Assembly: GCF_000761215.1 (NCBI RefSeq) | Contig: NZ_CP009438.1 | Coordinates: forward strand, 310,001 to 374,000 | DNA length: 64,000 bases | Reading direction: 5' to 3' | Origin: Streptomyces glaucescens | Lineage (GTDB): Bacteria; Actinomycetota; Actinomycetes; Streptomycetales; Streptomycetaceae | Part shown: piece by piece, positions 16,785-25,894 of the stretch | How positions within the stretch are numbered: the first letter of the stretch is position 1 | Layout: each line of letters starts with the position of its first letter | Translations under genes and position numbers: made by a program | Notes under the pieces: model-generated | Databases searched by the model: none | Told to the model about the DNA's origin: nothing | Seen by the model: the letters and a program-made list of their open reading frames with translations, nothing else

Positions 16785-18551
16785 TCAGTACTCCTTGTCG
16801 TTGGGCATCACCCGGGTCACCCTGCCGCGGTGGTCCGCGGCCAGGTAACCGCTCTGCCCGTAGTCGTTGGAGAGGTAGGCGGACATCCCCATCGGGTCGC
16901 CGAAGGCGGGATCGGCTCCGCTCACCACGAGGTAGCGGGAGGTGATGTCCTTGACGTTCAGCTCCTTCTCCGCCCGCTCGAAGAGTGCGGGTACGGCGTC
17001 CCAGTCGAACGCACCGGCGCTGAAGGGGCTCTGGGTGGACGACACCGATCCTGTGATGATGCCCTTCGTCGCGCCCTCCCCCGGCCGGTAGCTCCAGGAC
17101 GCGTAGCGGGTGCTGCTCCCGTCGGCCATGACGTCCGCCGCGACGTACTCCGGGTAGACGACCAGGCGGCACATGCGGTCCGTGCCCGTCTCCGCCCGCA
17201 GCGCCGCCAGGGCGGTGCGGATGCCGTCCGGTGTCAGCAGATCCGGCCGCGTCCCGCTCTCCCCGGACGGGCCGTCCTCCCCGGAACCGGAACCAGCCGG
17301 GGCGTCGGCGGCGGGCGACGGCGCGGCGGAGGAGGCGCGCGAGTCGCTCGCCACCGCGCCCGGTGTCCTCCCGCCCTCGTCCGCGTCGCCGGCGCCCCCG
17401 TCGGAGAGGGTCCACACCAGCACGCCGACGAGCGCCGTCGAGGTGAGCGAGGCACCGACGGCGAGCACGCGGCTCCGGCGCCGGACCCGGTCCTCACGGT
17501 CGCGGCCGAAGGACGGCACGACGGTCGGCGCCCCGTGCGGAAGCCGTCCGGAGGGCGGCACCGCGTCGGCGGGCGGGCCCGAACCGACGTCCGCGGCCGC
17601 TGCCCCTGCCATGGGCGCGGGCGCGTCCGCGGGCCCGGACGCGTGCGGTGGCGCGAGGTGGTACGAGGTCGTCGCGGTGTGCGCGGTTCCCGGCGGCCGG
17701 CCCCGAACCGGCGCCTTGGCCGCCTCGGTGAGCATCGCGTCCAGCACCGCCCCGTCCGGACGGCGGGCCGGGTCCTTGACCAGCGCCGCGGCGAGCATCG
17801 GCGCGAGCGCACCCGCGCGGCGGGGCGGCGGCAGTTCCTCGTGGAGCACGGCCGCCAGCGTGGCCAGTGTGGTCGCCCTGCGCAGCGGGTGGCGGCCTTC
17901 GACGGCGACGTACAGCATCATCGCCAGCGACCACAGGTCGGATTCCGGGCCGCCCTCGCCCCCGCTCACGCGTTCCGGGGCCATGTAGTCGGGGGTGCCG
18001 ATGATCGATCCGGTGGCGGTCAGGACCGTCGACTCCCGGATCGCGGCGATACCGAAGTCGGTGAGCACGGGCCGCCCGTCGGGGCGCAGCAGCACGTTGG
18101 CGGGTTTCACGTCCCGGTGCTGGATCCCCGCCGCGTGCGCGGCGCGCAGCGCGCCCAGCACCTCGCGGCCCAGCGACGCGGCCTCGTGCGGTTCCATCGC
18201 GCCGCCGGCCAGCCGGTCGGCGAGCGAGCCGCCGGTGACCAGCTCCATGACCAGCCACGGGTAGGCGTACTCGGTGCCGTCCACCACGTGGTGGATGGTC
18301 ACGACGTTGGGGTGCTCGACACGGGCCAGCGCGCGGGCCTCGCGCAGCACACGGGCACGCAGCAGCGCCGCGGCCCCGGGGTCGTACTCGGCGAGCCCCG
18401 GGTCCGGCGAGCGCACCTCCTTCAACGCGACGGCGCGGTCCAGGACGAGGTCGCGTGCCCGCCACACCGTGCCCATGCCACCGCCACCGAGCCGTGCCTC
18501 CAGCGCGAAACGGCCGTCGATCACCCGTCTGCCGGGCTCCCCCTCACTCAT
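16785..18551 (-). CDS. transmembrane Ser/Thr protein kinase with secreted C-terminal domain
   Basis: A 588-residue Hanks-type kinase. The kinase domain spans about residues 12-275: glycine loop GGGGMG, VALKEV lysine, HRDVKPANVLL catalytic loop, TDFGIA, and an APE-type segment (YMAPERVSG). A Pro/Ala-rich linker leads to one membrane helix near 365-390 (VGASLTSTALVGVLVWTL). A secreted region follows, low in complexity at first, then folded over the last 130 residues. That external part has no PASTA repeats; it may be a sensor and I do not recognise its fold. The start is ATG 18551 (MSEGEPGRR); the open frame continues upstream but with non-protein composition. Confidence 0.92.
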   Translation of the reverse strand: MSEGEPGRRVIDGRFALEARLGGGGMGTVWRARDLVLDRAVALKEVRSPDPGLAEYDPGAAALLRARVLREARALARVEHPNVVTIHHVVDGTEYAYPWLVMELVTGGSLADRLAGGAMEPHEAASLGREVLGALRAAHAAGIQHRDVKPANVLLRPDGRPVLTDFGIAAIRESTVLTATGSIIGTPDYMAPERVSGGEGGPESDLWSLAMMLYVAVEGRHPLRRATTLATLAAVLHEELPPPRRAGALAPMLAAALVKDPARRPDGAVLDAMLTEAAKAPVRGRPPGTAHTATTSYHLAPPHASGPADAPAPMAGAAAADVGSGPPADAVPPSGRLPHGAPTVVPSFGRDREDRVRRRSRVLAVGASLTSTALVGVLVWTLSDGGAGDADEGGRTPGAVASDSRASSAAPSPAADAPAGSGSGEDGPSGESGTRPDLLTPDGIRTALAALRAETGTDRMCRLVVYPEYVAADVMADGSSTRYASWSYRPGEGATKGIITGSVSSTQSPFSAGAFDWDAVPALFERAEKELNVKDITSRYLVVSGADPAFGDPMGMSAYLSNDYGQSGYLAADHRGRVTRVMPNDKEY

Positions 18552-19035
18552 GCCCGGAGCATACGAGAGCGCGGTGACAGCACGGTGCCCGCACCCCCGG
18601 AGGGACCCGGGGGCCGGTCTCCTCCGCCGGGGTCCTGGACGGGCGCCGTGTGCCGGTCCCCCGGGTGCGCCCGGGAGGAACCGTGGAGCCGCGGCACGGG
18701 CTGCCCGACGCCGGCGCACCGCGTCCGCCCGGCCGCGGCTGCACTGCCCCGTGCCGGCGGGCCCGGACGTCACCGTTTCGGCGAGGGCCTCACCGTGCCG
18801 GGGGCGGGACCCGGCCACGCGCTACGGCGACCGGCCGCACCGCCGGGCACCGGGCCGCCCGGCCGGACGGGGCGTTATTCCACCCCGAGGCGGCGGCCCC
18901 CGCACCCGCACCCGCACCCGCACCCGCACCCGCAGGGACGGCACACCGGTCGCGGCGGCGCCGCACCGCCACCGAAGCAGGCGGCGAAGGCGGCCGCGAG
19001 GTGTCACGTGGGGCGGAAGGGGAAACCGGTGCGGC
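18552..19035. other. intergenic region between divergent kinase and P450 genes
   Basis: About 480 bp with no supported gene; long frames cross it only as extensions of shadow frames. It holds a hexanucleotide repeat tract at 18901-18934 and presumably both promoters. Confidence 0.5.
18901..18934. repeat. hexanucleotide tandem repeat (CGCACC)n
   Basis: Five and two-thirds perfect copies of CGCACC, about 100 bp upstream of the P450 start codon. Such tracts can change copy number by slippage. Confidence 0.9.
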
Positions 19036-20280
19036 ATGGACGCACCCCGACCCCTCGTCGATCGCTCGCTGCCGATGCTGGCCGAAGGGTACGCATGGCT
19101 GCCCAACCGGATGCGGGAGAGCACCGGACAGGTGGTCCGCACCCGTGTCATGGGGCGGCCGGCGCTGGCCGTGCGCGGGCCGGAAGCGGTGCGCTTCTTC
19201 TACGACGAGCGGCATGTGCGCCGGCACGGCGCCATGCCCGGCCCGGTGCTGAGCACCCTCTTCGGGCACGGGGCCGTCCACACCTACGACGGCGACGCCC
19301 ACCGCGCGCGCAAGGACCTCTTCCTGCCCCTGCTCCACGTCGACCGGATCGCCGGAGTCGTCGAGCACGTCACCGCCGCGTGGGACGACGCGGTCGCCAC
19401 CTGGCCAGGGCGCTCCCGGGTCGTGCTGCTGGACGAGGCCGCCGTGGTGCTCACCCGCGGGGTCTGCCGCTGGGCCGGCGTGCCGCTGGCCGACGAGGAC
19501 GCCGAGCCACTGGCCCGCGACCTGACCGCCATGGTGGACGGGTTCGCCACCCTGGGGCCGCGGCACTGGCGTGCCCGCAGCGCCCGGCGGCGGCAGGAGG
19601 CGCGGCTGTCCCGCCTGGTGGAGGAAGTCCGGTCCGGCGCGGCACACGCGCCCGCGGACTCCGTGCTCGACCGCGTGTGCCGGCACCGGCATGCGGACGG
19701 CGAGCTGCTGGAGCCGAGGACGGCCGCGGTGGAGCTGCTGAACGTCATCCGTCCCACCGCCGCCGTGAGCTGGTTCGTCGCCTTCGCGGCGCACGCACTG
19801 CACCGGTGGCCCGCGAACCGCGAACGGCTGCGCGACGGTGACCGCGCGTACGCCGCGGCGTTCACGCACGAGATCCGCCGCTTCTACCCGTTCGCCCCGT
19901 TCCTGGGCGGCCGTGCCGTCACCGACCTGTCCTGGCACGGCGAGCAGGTGCCGGCCGGCGGAATGGTGCTGCTGGACGTGTACGGGCAGAACCACGACGA
20001 GAAGCTGTGGGGAGATCCGTACGCCTTCCGGCCCGAGCGGTTCCTCGAGCGCCCGGTCCAGCGCGACGAGCTGATCCCGCAGGGGGGCGGCGACCCGGGC
20101 ACCGGGCACCGCTGCCCGGGTGAGGGCATGACCATCGGGCTGCTCGAAGCCCTCACGACCCGCCTGGCCCGCCTGGAGTACGAGGTCCCGGAGCAGGATC
20201 TGACCATCTCGCTGCGCCGCATCCCCGCACGGCCGCGCAGCGGCTTCGTCATCGGCGACGTACGCCCGCCCGGGGTCTGA
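19036..20280 (+). CDS. cytochrome P450 of the CYP152 fatty-acid peroxygenase family
   Basis: A 414-residue P450 that belongs with the CYP152 peroxygenases (BS-beta, SP-alpha, OleT) rather than ordinary monooxygenases. The haem ligand is Cys360 in GHRCPGEG, and the extended QGGGDPGTGHRCPGEGMTI context is typical of CYP152. The I helix lacks the acid-alcohol pair and instead has Arg239-Pro240 (NVIRPTAAVS), which in known members binds the fatty-acid carboxylate and allows H2O2-driven alpha/beta-hydroxylation or decarboxylation. The distal-face His that favours decarboxylation in OleT could not be assigned safely. No ferredoxin gene is adjacent, as expected for a peroxygenase. RBS GGAAGGGGAAA. 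Confidence 0.9.
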   Translation: MDAPRPLVDRSLPMLAEGYAWLPNRMRESTGQVVRTRVMGRPALAVRGPEAVRFFYDERHVRRHGAMPGPVLSTLFGHGAVHTYDGDAHRARKDLFLPLLHVDRIAGVVEHVTAAWDDAVATWPGRSRVVLLDEAAVVLTRGVCRWAGVPLADEDAEPLARDLTAMVDGFATLGPRHWRARSARRRQEARLSRLVEEVRSGAAHAPADSVLDRVCRHRHADGELLEPRTAAVELLNVIRPTAAVSWFVAFAAHALHRWPANRERLRDGDRAYAAAFTHEIRRFYPFAPFLGGRAVTDLSWHGEQVPAGGMVLLDVYGQNHDEKLWGDPYAFRPERFLERPVQRDELIPQGGGDPGTGHRCPGEGMTIGLLEALTTRLARLEYEVPEQDLTISLRRIPARPRSGFVIGDVRPPGV

Positions 20281-20485
20281 CCGGCGGCCCCCCGCACCGC
20301 CGGGCCGACCGGCCGCGCCGCCGGACCCGGACACCTCCCTTCCGCCAGCCGTCGCGGACGCCCCGCTGGGCGGGTACCTGAGGTGACCGCCCGAGGCGAG
20401 GGCCGAGCCGGTACCGGGGCGGGCGGCGGCGCGCCGTACCGTGTGCGGTGATCCACACCGGCGGCACGGCGCACAGGGGGCACGC

Positions 20486-21148
20486 ATGACCATTCACCGA
20501 CCTGGACTCCCGGAGGACCTTCCGCCGGGTGAGGAGCTCTGGGCACGGTGGGCGCTGCTCGCCGCCGTCGAAGCGACCACGGAGGAGGAGGAGCGCACCA
20601 GCGGCTACCGCACCGGCTGCTGGATCGACGGGGACGGCCTGCACTGGGACGACGCGGGCTGCACCTGGTGGATCATGTCCCGGACGGCCCCGGGCCGGTT
20701 CGTCCTGTACGGGGAGGACGAATCGAGCGGCGTGAAGTGGCACAGCCCGCCGGTCGACATGCTGGCGGGCGGCCCCGGCTGGCTGCCCCACGAGGAGCTG
20801 AACGACCGCCTGGAAGGGTACGAACTGGGCTGTGTCTACTGGTACCAGGACGGGGCCTGGGCCCGGGCACCGTACCCGGACGGCCTCACGGACGACGGCC
20901 TGGACTGCGGCATGAGCCGGTTCGTCGACCGTGACCGGGTGCTGGGCGAACTGACGGACCACATCGACGACACGGTCGACGGCCCGAGCGCGGACACCCT
21001 CCTCGCCGACGCGGAGGCGCACCGGCTCCAGCCGCCGCACCTGCTGCGGCGGCTGCGCGGCACCACCCCCGACCACCGGCCGCGGGACCTGCCGGCCGTC
21101 GCCAGGGCACTCGGCCTCGCGGGCCTCACCGGCCGCCCCCACACCTGA
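20486..21148 (+). CDS. conserved hypothetical protein
   Basis: A 220-residue acidic soluble protein, rich in Trp and Gly-Asp turns (CWIDGDGLHWDD, CTWWIMS, CVYWYQDG). No signal peptide or membrane helix. The ATG at 20486 has AGGGGG six bases upstream and begins a proper N-terminus (MTIHRPGLPEDLPPGEELW). I do not recognise a named domain. The acidic, Trp-rich first half looks like a folded beta domain, and the second half is helical and Leu/Arg-rich. A strong hairpin terminator follows. Confidence 0.75.
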   Translation: MTIHRPGLPEDLPPGEELWARWALLAAVEATTEEEERTSGYRTGCWIDGDGLHWDDAGCTWWIMSRTAPGRFVLYGEDESSGVKWHSPPVDMLAGGPGWLPHEELNDRLEGYELGCVYWYQDGAWARAPYPDGLTDDGLDCGMSRFVDRDRVLGELTDHIDDTVDGPSADTLLADAEAHRLQPPHLLRRLRGTTPDHRPRDLPAVARALGLAGLTGRPHT

Positions 21149-21171
21149 CCGGTCGGCCGTCCCGGGCACCG

Positions 21172-21202
21172 CCGTACCCCCGGGCGAGGTCCGGGGGTAC
21201 GG
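21172..21202 (+). terminator. hairpin terminator
   Basis: A perfect 12-bp stem (CCGTACCCCCGG at 21172-21183 with its complement at 21191-21202) and a 7-nt loop, 24 bp after the stop of the hypothetical gene. Confidence 0.85.
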
Positions 21203-21303
21203 ATTCCTGTGCCGCCGGCACGGTGTGGCCGGCGGGGGCGCACCCGTTCCCGTGGCGCGGGCGCTGGGGCCGCGCCGCGCCCGGCGCGTACCGGCTGCCT
21301 CGT

Positions 21304-21334
21304 TTGACCTTGACACGGTGACAAGGTCTTCACT
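21304..21334 (+). promoter_or_regulatory. MerR-type promoter with central palindrome
   Basis: A TTGACC -35 element (21304-21309) is followed by a palindrome ACCTTG-ACACGGTGA-CAAGGT (21307-21327), so the dyad fills the long spacer to a -10 near 21329-21334. An inverted repeat inside an over-long (about 19 bp) spacer is the hallmark of promoters twisted by MerR-family activators. A MerR-family gene lies in the operon it drives. Confidence 0.75.
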
Positions 21335-21357
21335 GCTTGCCCAGGAGGTGGTTTCCG

Positions 21358-22026
21358 ATGACGACCACGCGATCGGACACGGATGCGCGAGGAGCGCTCC
21401 GGGGGCTGGCGGACGACCGTTCGTCCGTACGGCTGCGAGCCGCTCTGGCGGCCGGTACGACGCCCGACCCCCGCTTCGTCGACACGCTCGTCGAGCGCTG
21501 CGCGATCGAACCGGAGTTCTTCGTGCGCGACATGCTGACCTGGGCGCTCACCCGTCACCCGGTGTCCATGACGCTCCCCCGGCTGCTGCGCGAGGTCCGC
21601 TCGGGCGGGCCGCAGGCGCGGAGCCAGGCCCTGCACACGCTGTCCAAGATCGGGGATGGGCGGGCCTGGCCCGCGCTCACCCGGACGGTCCTGACCGACG
21701 CCGACGACGAGGTGGCGCGCAGCGCCTGGCGGACCGCGGTGGTGCTCGTCCCCGACGATGAGCGGTCCGCGCTGGCCGCCGTGCTGGTGACGCAGCTCGG
21801 GCGCGGTGGCCGCGAGACGCAGCTGAGTCTCAGCCGGGCGCTGGTCGCGCTGGGGGAAGCGGGTGTGCCGGCGCTGCTGTCGGCGACGACGGCCCCGGAC
21901 CCGCACGTGCGCGCGCACGCGCTCGCCACGCGACGGCTGCTGCGCGACCCGGAGACGGGGTTCGAGTACGCGATCGAGGAGGCGAAGCGCGTCGTGGCCC
22001 TCGGCGGGCGCGGCCAGGAGGGATGA
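21358..22026 (+). CDS. HEAT-repeat protein, partner of the MerR-HEAT regulator
   Basis: A 222-residue all-helical protein with about five HEAT-like repeats (for example LPRLLREVRSGGPQARSQAL, then WPALTRTVLTDADDEVARSA, then VPALLSATTAPDPHVRAHAL). HEAT solenoids bind proteins or nucleic acids; no catalytic residues are seen. The ATG at 21358 has a fine AGGAGGTGG RBS; an ATG at 21337 has none. It ends 6 bp before the MerR-HEAT gene and is driven by the MerR-type promoter. I infer that it works with, or antagonises, the regulator's own HEAT domain. Confidence 0.85.
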   Translation: MTTTRSDTDARGALRGLADDRSSVRLRAALAAGTTPDPRFVDTLVERCAIEPEFFVRDMLTWALTRHPVSMTLPRLLREVRSGGPQARSQALHTLSKIGDGRAWPALTRTVLTDADDEVARSAWRTAVVLVPDDERSALAAVLVTQLGRGGRETQLSLSRALVALGEAGVPALLSATTAPDPHVRAHALATRRLLRDPETGFEYAIEEAKRVVALGGRGQEG

Positions 22027-22032
22027 CGGGAC

Positions 22033-23037
22033 GTGCTGATCGGTGAGGTGGCGCGACGGTCCGGGGTCAGTGCCCGGATGCTCCGGCACTACGAGTCGCT
22101 CGGTCTGGTGCGCCCTTCGGGCCGTACGGGCTCCGGCTACCGGGAGTACTCCGAGCAGGACATCCAGCGGATCTTCCACATCGAGAGCCTGCGGTCGCTG
22201 GGCCTGTCGCTGCGGGAGATCGAACGAGCGCTGCACGACCCCGGCTTCACGCCGTCGGCGCTCGTCGACGACCTGATCCGCCAGACGCGCGAACGCATCG
22301 CGGCGGAGACCGAGCTGCTCACCCGGCTCCGCCGCATCCACGCCGCGGATCCCGCCGGCTGGGAGGACGTCCTCCGGGTCGTCGCGCTGCTGCACGCGCT
22401 GGGATCGTCGAACGCGGGCGCGCGCCAGCGGGCGGCCCTGTCCTCGGGCGACGCGGTTCCGGTGCCGGTGGAAGCCCTGGTCGAGGCGGCCCTGAGCGAG
22501 ACGGACCCGAACGTCGCCGGGGCCCTCCGATGGGCGCTGGCACGATCGGGCGAAGACGTTCCCGCACTGCTGGCCCGGGGTCTTGGCTCGCCGGAGGCCG
22601 CGGTGCGGGAGCGCGCCGTCCAGGCCCTCGCCGAGATGCCCGGCGACGAGGCCGTCGCGCGGCTGCGCGACGGCCTCGGGCACCCCGACGTGGTGGTCCG
22701 CAGGCACGCCGCCCTGGCGCTCGGGGGCCGGGGGGTGACGGACGCGGTCCCGACGCTCGTCGACATGATCGTGGCGGGGAGCAACGACACCGACGCGTCC
22801 GACGCACTGAGCGTGCTGGCGGGCGACCCCGCGATGGCGGACCGGATCGCGGCCACGCTCGTCGACCGGCTCACCGCCGGCGTCACGGGAGCACCCGCGC
22901 GCGGCCGGCTGACCCAGGCGCTGGCGGGCATTCCCGGCGCCCGGGCATCGGGCGCCCTCGTCGAGCTCGCGCACGACTCCGACCGTGCCGTCGCCGTCAC
23001 CGCGACGTACCTGCTCCGGCTGCGCGACGTGCGGTGA
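22033..23037 (+). CDS. MerR-family regulator fused to HEAT repeats
   Basis: A 334-residue protein. Residues 1-70 are a canonical MerR winged helix (LIGEVARRSGVSARMLRHYE, then GYREYSEQDIQRI), followed by the dimerisation helix to about 115. The rest, about 130-330, is a HEAT-repeat solenoid (VPALLARGLGSPEAAVRERA; VARLRDGLGHPDVVVRRHAA) where ordinary MerR proteins have a small-ligand or metal pocket. No Cys metal site is present. The regulated signal may therefore be a macromolecule or a protein partner. The GTG start at 22033 comes 6 bp after the upstream HEAT gene, with GGAGG in that gene's end. It probably activates the promoter at 21304. Confidence 0.9.
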   Translation: MLIGEVARRSGVSARMLRHYESLGLVRPSGRTGSGYREYSEQDIQRIFHIESLRSLGLSLREIERALHDPGFTPSALVDDLIRQTRERIAAETELLTRLRRIHAADPAGWEDVLRVVALLHALGSSNAGARQRAALSSGDAVPVPVEALVEAALSETDPNVAGALRWALARSGEDVPALLARGLGSPEAAVRERAVQALAEMPGDEAVARLRDGLGHPDVVVRRHAALALGGRGVTDAVPTLVDMIVAGSNDTDASDALSVLAGDPAMADRIAATLVDRLTAGVTGAPARGRLTQALAGIPGARASGALVELAHDSDRAVAVTATYLLRLRDVR

Positions 23038-23219
23038 CGCGACACGGCGCCCGGCCGTCGCCCCGGCCTTCGCGCCCGGCCGGTCGTCGCCGGGCCCGTC
23101 GTCGTGCGGCCCGCGGAGCGCGTCGGAGGGGTACCGCGGCCCCTCAGGGGTACGCGTGTGCGGCGCCGGTTCGGTGGGCGCACCAGTGGCCAGCACCTCT
23201 TGACGCAGTGGGAGATGAC

Positions 23220-24680
23220 ATGAGGCTCCGCCAGTCGGCTTCGGCCCTGTCCCGGTGTTCCGCGGACGTGCTGGGCGGGCGGTACCGCCTGGACGAGGTC
23301 ATCGGGTCGGGCGGGGCCGGGGACGTCCACCGCGGTTTCGATCTGCGCCTCGAACGCCCGGTGGCCGTCAAGGTGTTCCGCCCCGGCACGGGTGCCGGCG
23401 ACGAGGAGCGCTTCCACAACGAGGCCGTGATCCTGGCCCGGTTGCAGCACCCGGGGCTGGTCACCGTCTACGACGCCGGACGGCACAACGGCCGCGCCCA
23501 CCTGGTGATGGAGCTGATCGAAGGCCCGACGCTGAAGGCCCGGATCAGCGCGGGCCCCTTGGCTCCCGGCGAGACGGCCGCCCTCGGCGCCGGCCTCGCC
23601 GGGGCCCTGGCGCACGCGCACGAGGCGGGGATCGTCCACCGCGACGTGAAGCCCTCGAACATCATCCTGGACGCCACCGGCCGCCCCCATCTGACCGACT
23701 TCGGCATCTCCCGGCTGCTCGACGCCACCACCCAGACCGCTGCCGGCACGCTGGTCGGCACGGCCGCCTACCTGTCCCCCGAGCAGGTGCTCGGCCGCAC
23801 CGTGGGCCCGCCCGCCGACGTGTACGCCCTCGGTCTGGTGCTCCTCGAATGCCTCACCGGAAGGCTCGAGTACGACGGTGCTCCCCTGGAGGCCGCGATC
23901 GCGCGGCTGCACCGGCGTCCCCGGCTGCCCGACGCGCTGCCGGAAGAACTGGCGGCCCTGCTGCGGGACATGACCGCCCTGGAGGCGCGGGACCGTCCCA
24001 CGGCCGTCGACTGCGCCCGCGCGCTGACCGCCCTGGCCGACACGGCCGGTCCGGTCCGCGTCCCCTGCCCGGCCGACGTCACGAGCCTGGTGCCGGGGCA
24101 GGTTCCGGCGCGGGCCGAGGTCACGCACCGGCGTCCGGCGCACACCGCGGGCGCCGCCGCGCCGAGGATGCCGGCCCCCCGCCGGCGCCTGCTGGCCGCG
24201 GGTGGAGCCGCCGCGCTGGCCGCCGCCATGGCCGCGACGCTCGCCGTCTCCGACGGATTCCCACAGCAGGGCGGCGGCGACACCACGACACGGGCCGCTG
24301 CCGGCAGCCCTTCCGCGGAGTCCGGGTCGCCGGGCACGAGCCGCCCCGGGAACGCGGGGCGAAGCGCCCCCGCGACACCGTCCCCCCGTGACGTGTCCAC
24401 CCGTGACGCTTCCACGGGACAGCCCCAGGACCGGCGCCCCGGTGTCACCTCCGCCGCTCCGAGTGCGGGGCAGGTCACCGGAGCGGGCAGGCACGCCGCC
24501 ACGGCGCCGGCGCACTCCCCCGCGGCCGGCGCGGAGCGCGGCCGGTCCGCGGCCGCGGAGGCGTCCGGGAGGCGAGGGCCCGCCAAGGCCGCGGCGCAGG
24601 CCGCCGGTGAACGTCCCGAGAAGTCCCGCAAGGCGGGGAAGCCCCATCCGGGCAAGGGCCCCCAGCGGAAGGCGCAGTAG
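23220..24680 (+). CDS. Ser/Thr protein kinase with one hydrophobic segment and a long disordered tail
   Basis: A 486-residue Hanks-type kinase. The kinase domain is about residues 18-280: GSGGAG loop, VAVKVF lysine, HRDVKPSNIIL, TDFGISR, and YLSPEQ in the activation segment. After a linker, a hydrophobic Ala-rich segment near 320-345 (LLAAGGAAALAAAMAATLAV) may cross the membrane. The last 135 residues are Ser/Thr/Pro/Ala-rich and end in a Lys/Gly-rich basic stretch, so they look disordered and cell-wall facing. No PASTA domain. The ATG at 23220 follows GTGGGAG; the frame is open further upstream but not coding in character. Confidence 0.9.
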   Translation: MRLRQSASALSRCSADVLGGRYRLDEVIGSGGAGDVHRGFDLRLERPVAVKVFRPGTGAGDEERFHNEAVILARLQHPGLVTVYDAGRHNGRAHLVMELIEGPTLKARISAGPLAPGETAALGAGLAGALAHAHEAGIVHRDVKPSNIILDATGRPHLTDFGISRLLDATTQTAAGTLVGTAAYLSPEQVLGRTVGPPADVYALGLVLLECLTGRLEYDGAPLEAAIARLHRRPRLPDALPEELAALLRDMTALEARDRPTAVDCARALTALADTAGPVRVPCPADVTSLVPGQVPARAEVTHRRPAHTAGAAAPRMPAPRRRLLAAGGAAALAAAMAATLAVSDGFPQQGGGDTTTRAAAGSPSAESGSPGTSRPGNAGRSAPATPSPRDVSTRDASTGQPQDRRPGVTSAAPSAGQVTGAGRHAATAPAHSPAAGAERGRSAAAEASGRRGPAKAAAQAAGERPEKSRKAGKPHPGKGPQRKAQ

Positions 24681-24770
24681 CGCTTCCGGGGTGAGGCCCG
24701 TCCTGTGGATCACCCGGCCACTGGGCCGCGACGAGGGGACGCAGCGGCCGGCGTGCGGTTCCGTGGCGAC

Positions 24771-24800
24771 GGCCGGCCCGCCGCCGCGCTCGGGCCGGTC
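24771..24800. terminator. possible bidirectional terminator
   Basis: An 8-bp stem CCGGCCCG/CGGGCCGG with a 10-nt loop (24773-24798) lies between the convergent kinase and LysR genes. Confidence 0.5.
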
Positions 24801-24857
24801 CCACCGCCGGCCCGCCCGCGGGCGCACAGAACCGGCACTCCGGTATCCGCCGGGTGA

Positions 24858-25766
24858 TCAGGTGACGGTGCCTCCCGGCCACGCCGCTTCGAGGCAGCAG
24901 TGGACGAAGTCCCGCACCACGGGATCGCTGTCGTCGGCCGAGGCCCAGGCGACCCCGGTGCGACTGGGGCCGACACCGCTGACCGGACGGTACGTGATGC
25001 CGGGGCGCGCGTAGAAGCGGGCGGCGGACTCGGGGGCCAGGGCGATGCCGTAGCCGTTGGCGATGGCGCTGAGCCAGTCGTCCGGCTTGTCGGTGACGGC
25101 GCCGATCCTGACCGGGCGGCCATCGCGTTCGTCGGTGGCCAGCCAGCGGTCCCGCCACCAGCCGGTCTCGGGCGGCGCGGCCACGAACGGCTCGTCCCAC
25201 AGCTCCCGGAAGGGGATCACCGTGCGCTCGGCCAACGGGTGCCCGTCGGGGAGCGCGACCCAGCGGGGCTCGGTGAACAGCACGGCCGTCCGCAGCTCGT
25301 CCTGACCGGGGAAGGGCAGTTGCAGCAGGGCCACGTCGACGTCCCCGGCGGCCAGCCCGGCGCTCGGCTCGGACCAGGGTGACTGCCGCATCTCCACCCG
25401 CCAGCCCGGGCGGCGCCGGGTGAACTCGGCGATGATGCGCGGGGTGGCCTCGTTGGCGGCACTGCCCAGGAAGCCGACCCGCAGCACCCGCGCCGCCCGG
25501 GACGCGGCTCCCTTGGTCTCCCGCAGGACCTGGTCCCAGTCCGCGAGCAGGGCGGGCACCCGCTCGGCCAGGATCCGGCCGGGTTCTGTGACGGTCATGC
25601 CGGTGCGGGACCGGGTGAACAGCCGCACCCCGAGCTGGGTCTCCAGTTGCCTGATCTGTCTGGTGAGCGCCGGCTGGGACACGAACAGCCGTTCCGCGGC
25701 GCGGGTGAGGGTCCCTTCCTCCGCCACCGCCACGAAGTAGCGCAGCAGCCGTGTCTCCACATCCAT
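24858..25766 (-). CDS. LysR-family transcriptional regulator
   Basis: A 302-residue regulator of standard LysR length. Residues 1-62 hold the winged helix-turn-helix (LRYFVAVAEEGTLTRAAERL, then FVSQPALTRQIRQLETQLGV, ending in LFTRSRTGMTVTEPG). The remaining residues form the two-lobed periplasmic-binding-type effector domain (LRVGFLGSAANEATPRI and so on). It is divergently oriented to the DoxX-like gene 129 bp away, the usual placement for a LysR protein and its target. Effector unknown. Confidence 0.93.
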   Translation of the reverse strand: MDVETRLLRYFVAVAEEGTLTRAAERLFVSQPALTRQIRQLETQLGVRLFTRSRTGMTVTEPGRILAERVPALLADWDQVLRETKGAASRAARVLRVGFLGSAANEATPRIIAEFTRRRPGWRVEMRQSPWSEPSAGLAAGDVDVALLQLPFPGQDELRTAVLFTEPRWVALPDGHPLAERTVIPFRELWDEPFVAAPPETGWWRDRWLATDERDGRPVRIGAVTDKPDDWLSAIANGYGIALAPESAARFYARPGITYRPVSGVGPSRTGVAWASADDSDPVVRDFVHCCLEAAWPGGTVT

Positions 25767-25894
25767 GCCTCCAGGTTATGGACGCGGGTATTGGACGCCA
25801 CCCGGGGAGTCCCGCGAGGCTTGACGACGAGGTGAGCGCGCCCGGCTCGGCGCACTCACGATGCGCTCGCCCGCACGTCCGGAGGACGGGACAC

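Noticed and set aside
16830..19841. 1003-codon plus-strand open frame
   Set aside because: It runs antisense through the kinase gene and out of frame through the P450 gene; composition is that of a shadow.
20836..24827. Two very long minus-strand frames (786 and 896 codons)
   Set aside because: They are antisense to the HEAT, MerR-HEAT and kinase genes, all of which have clear domains and RBSs.
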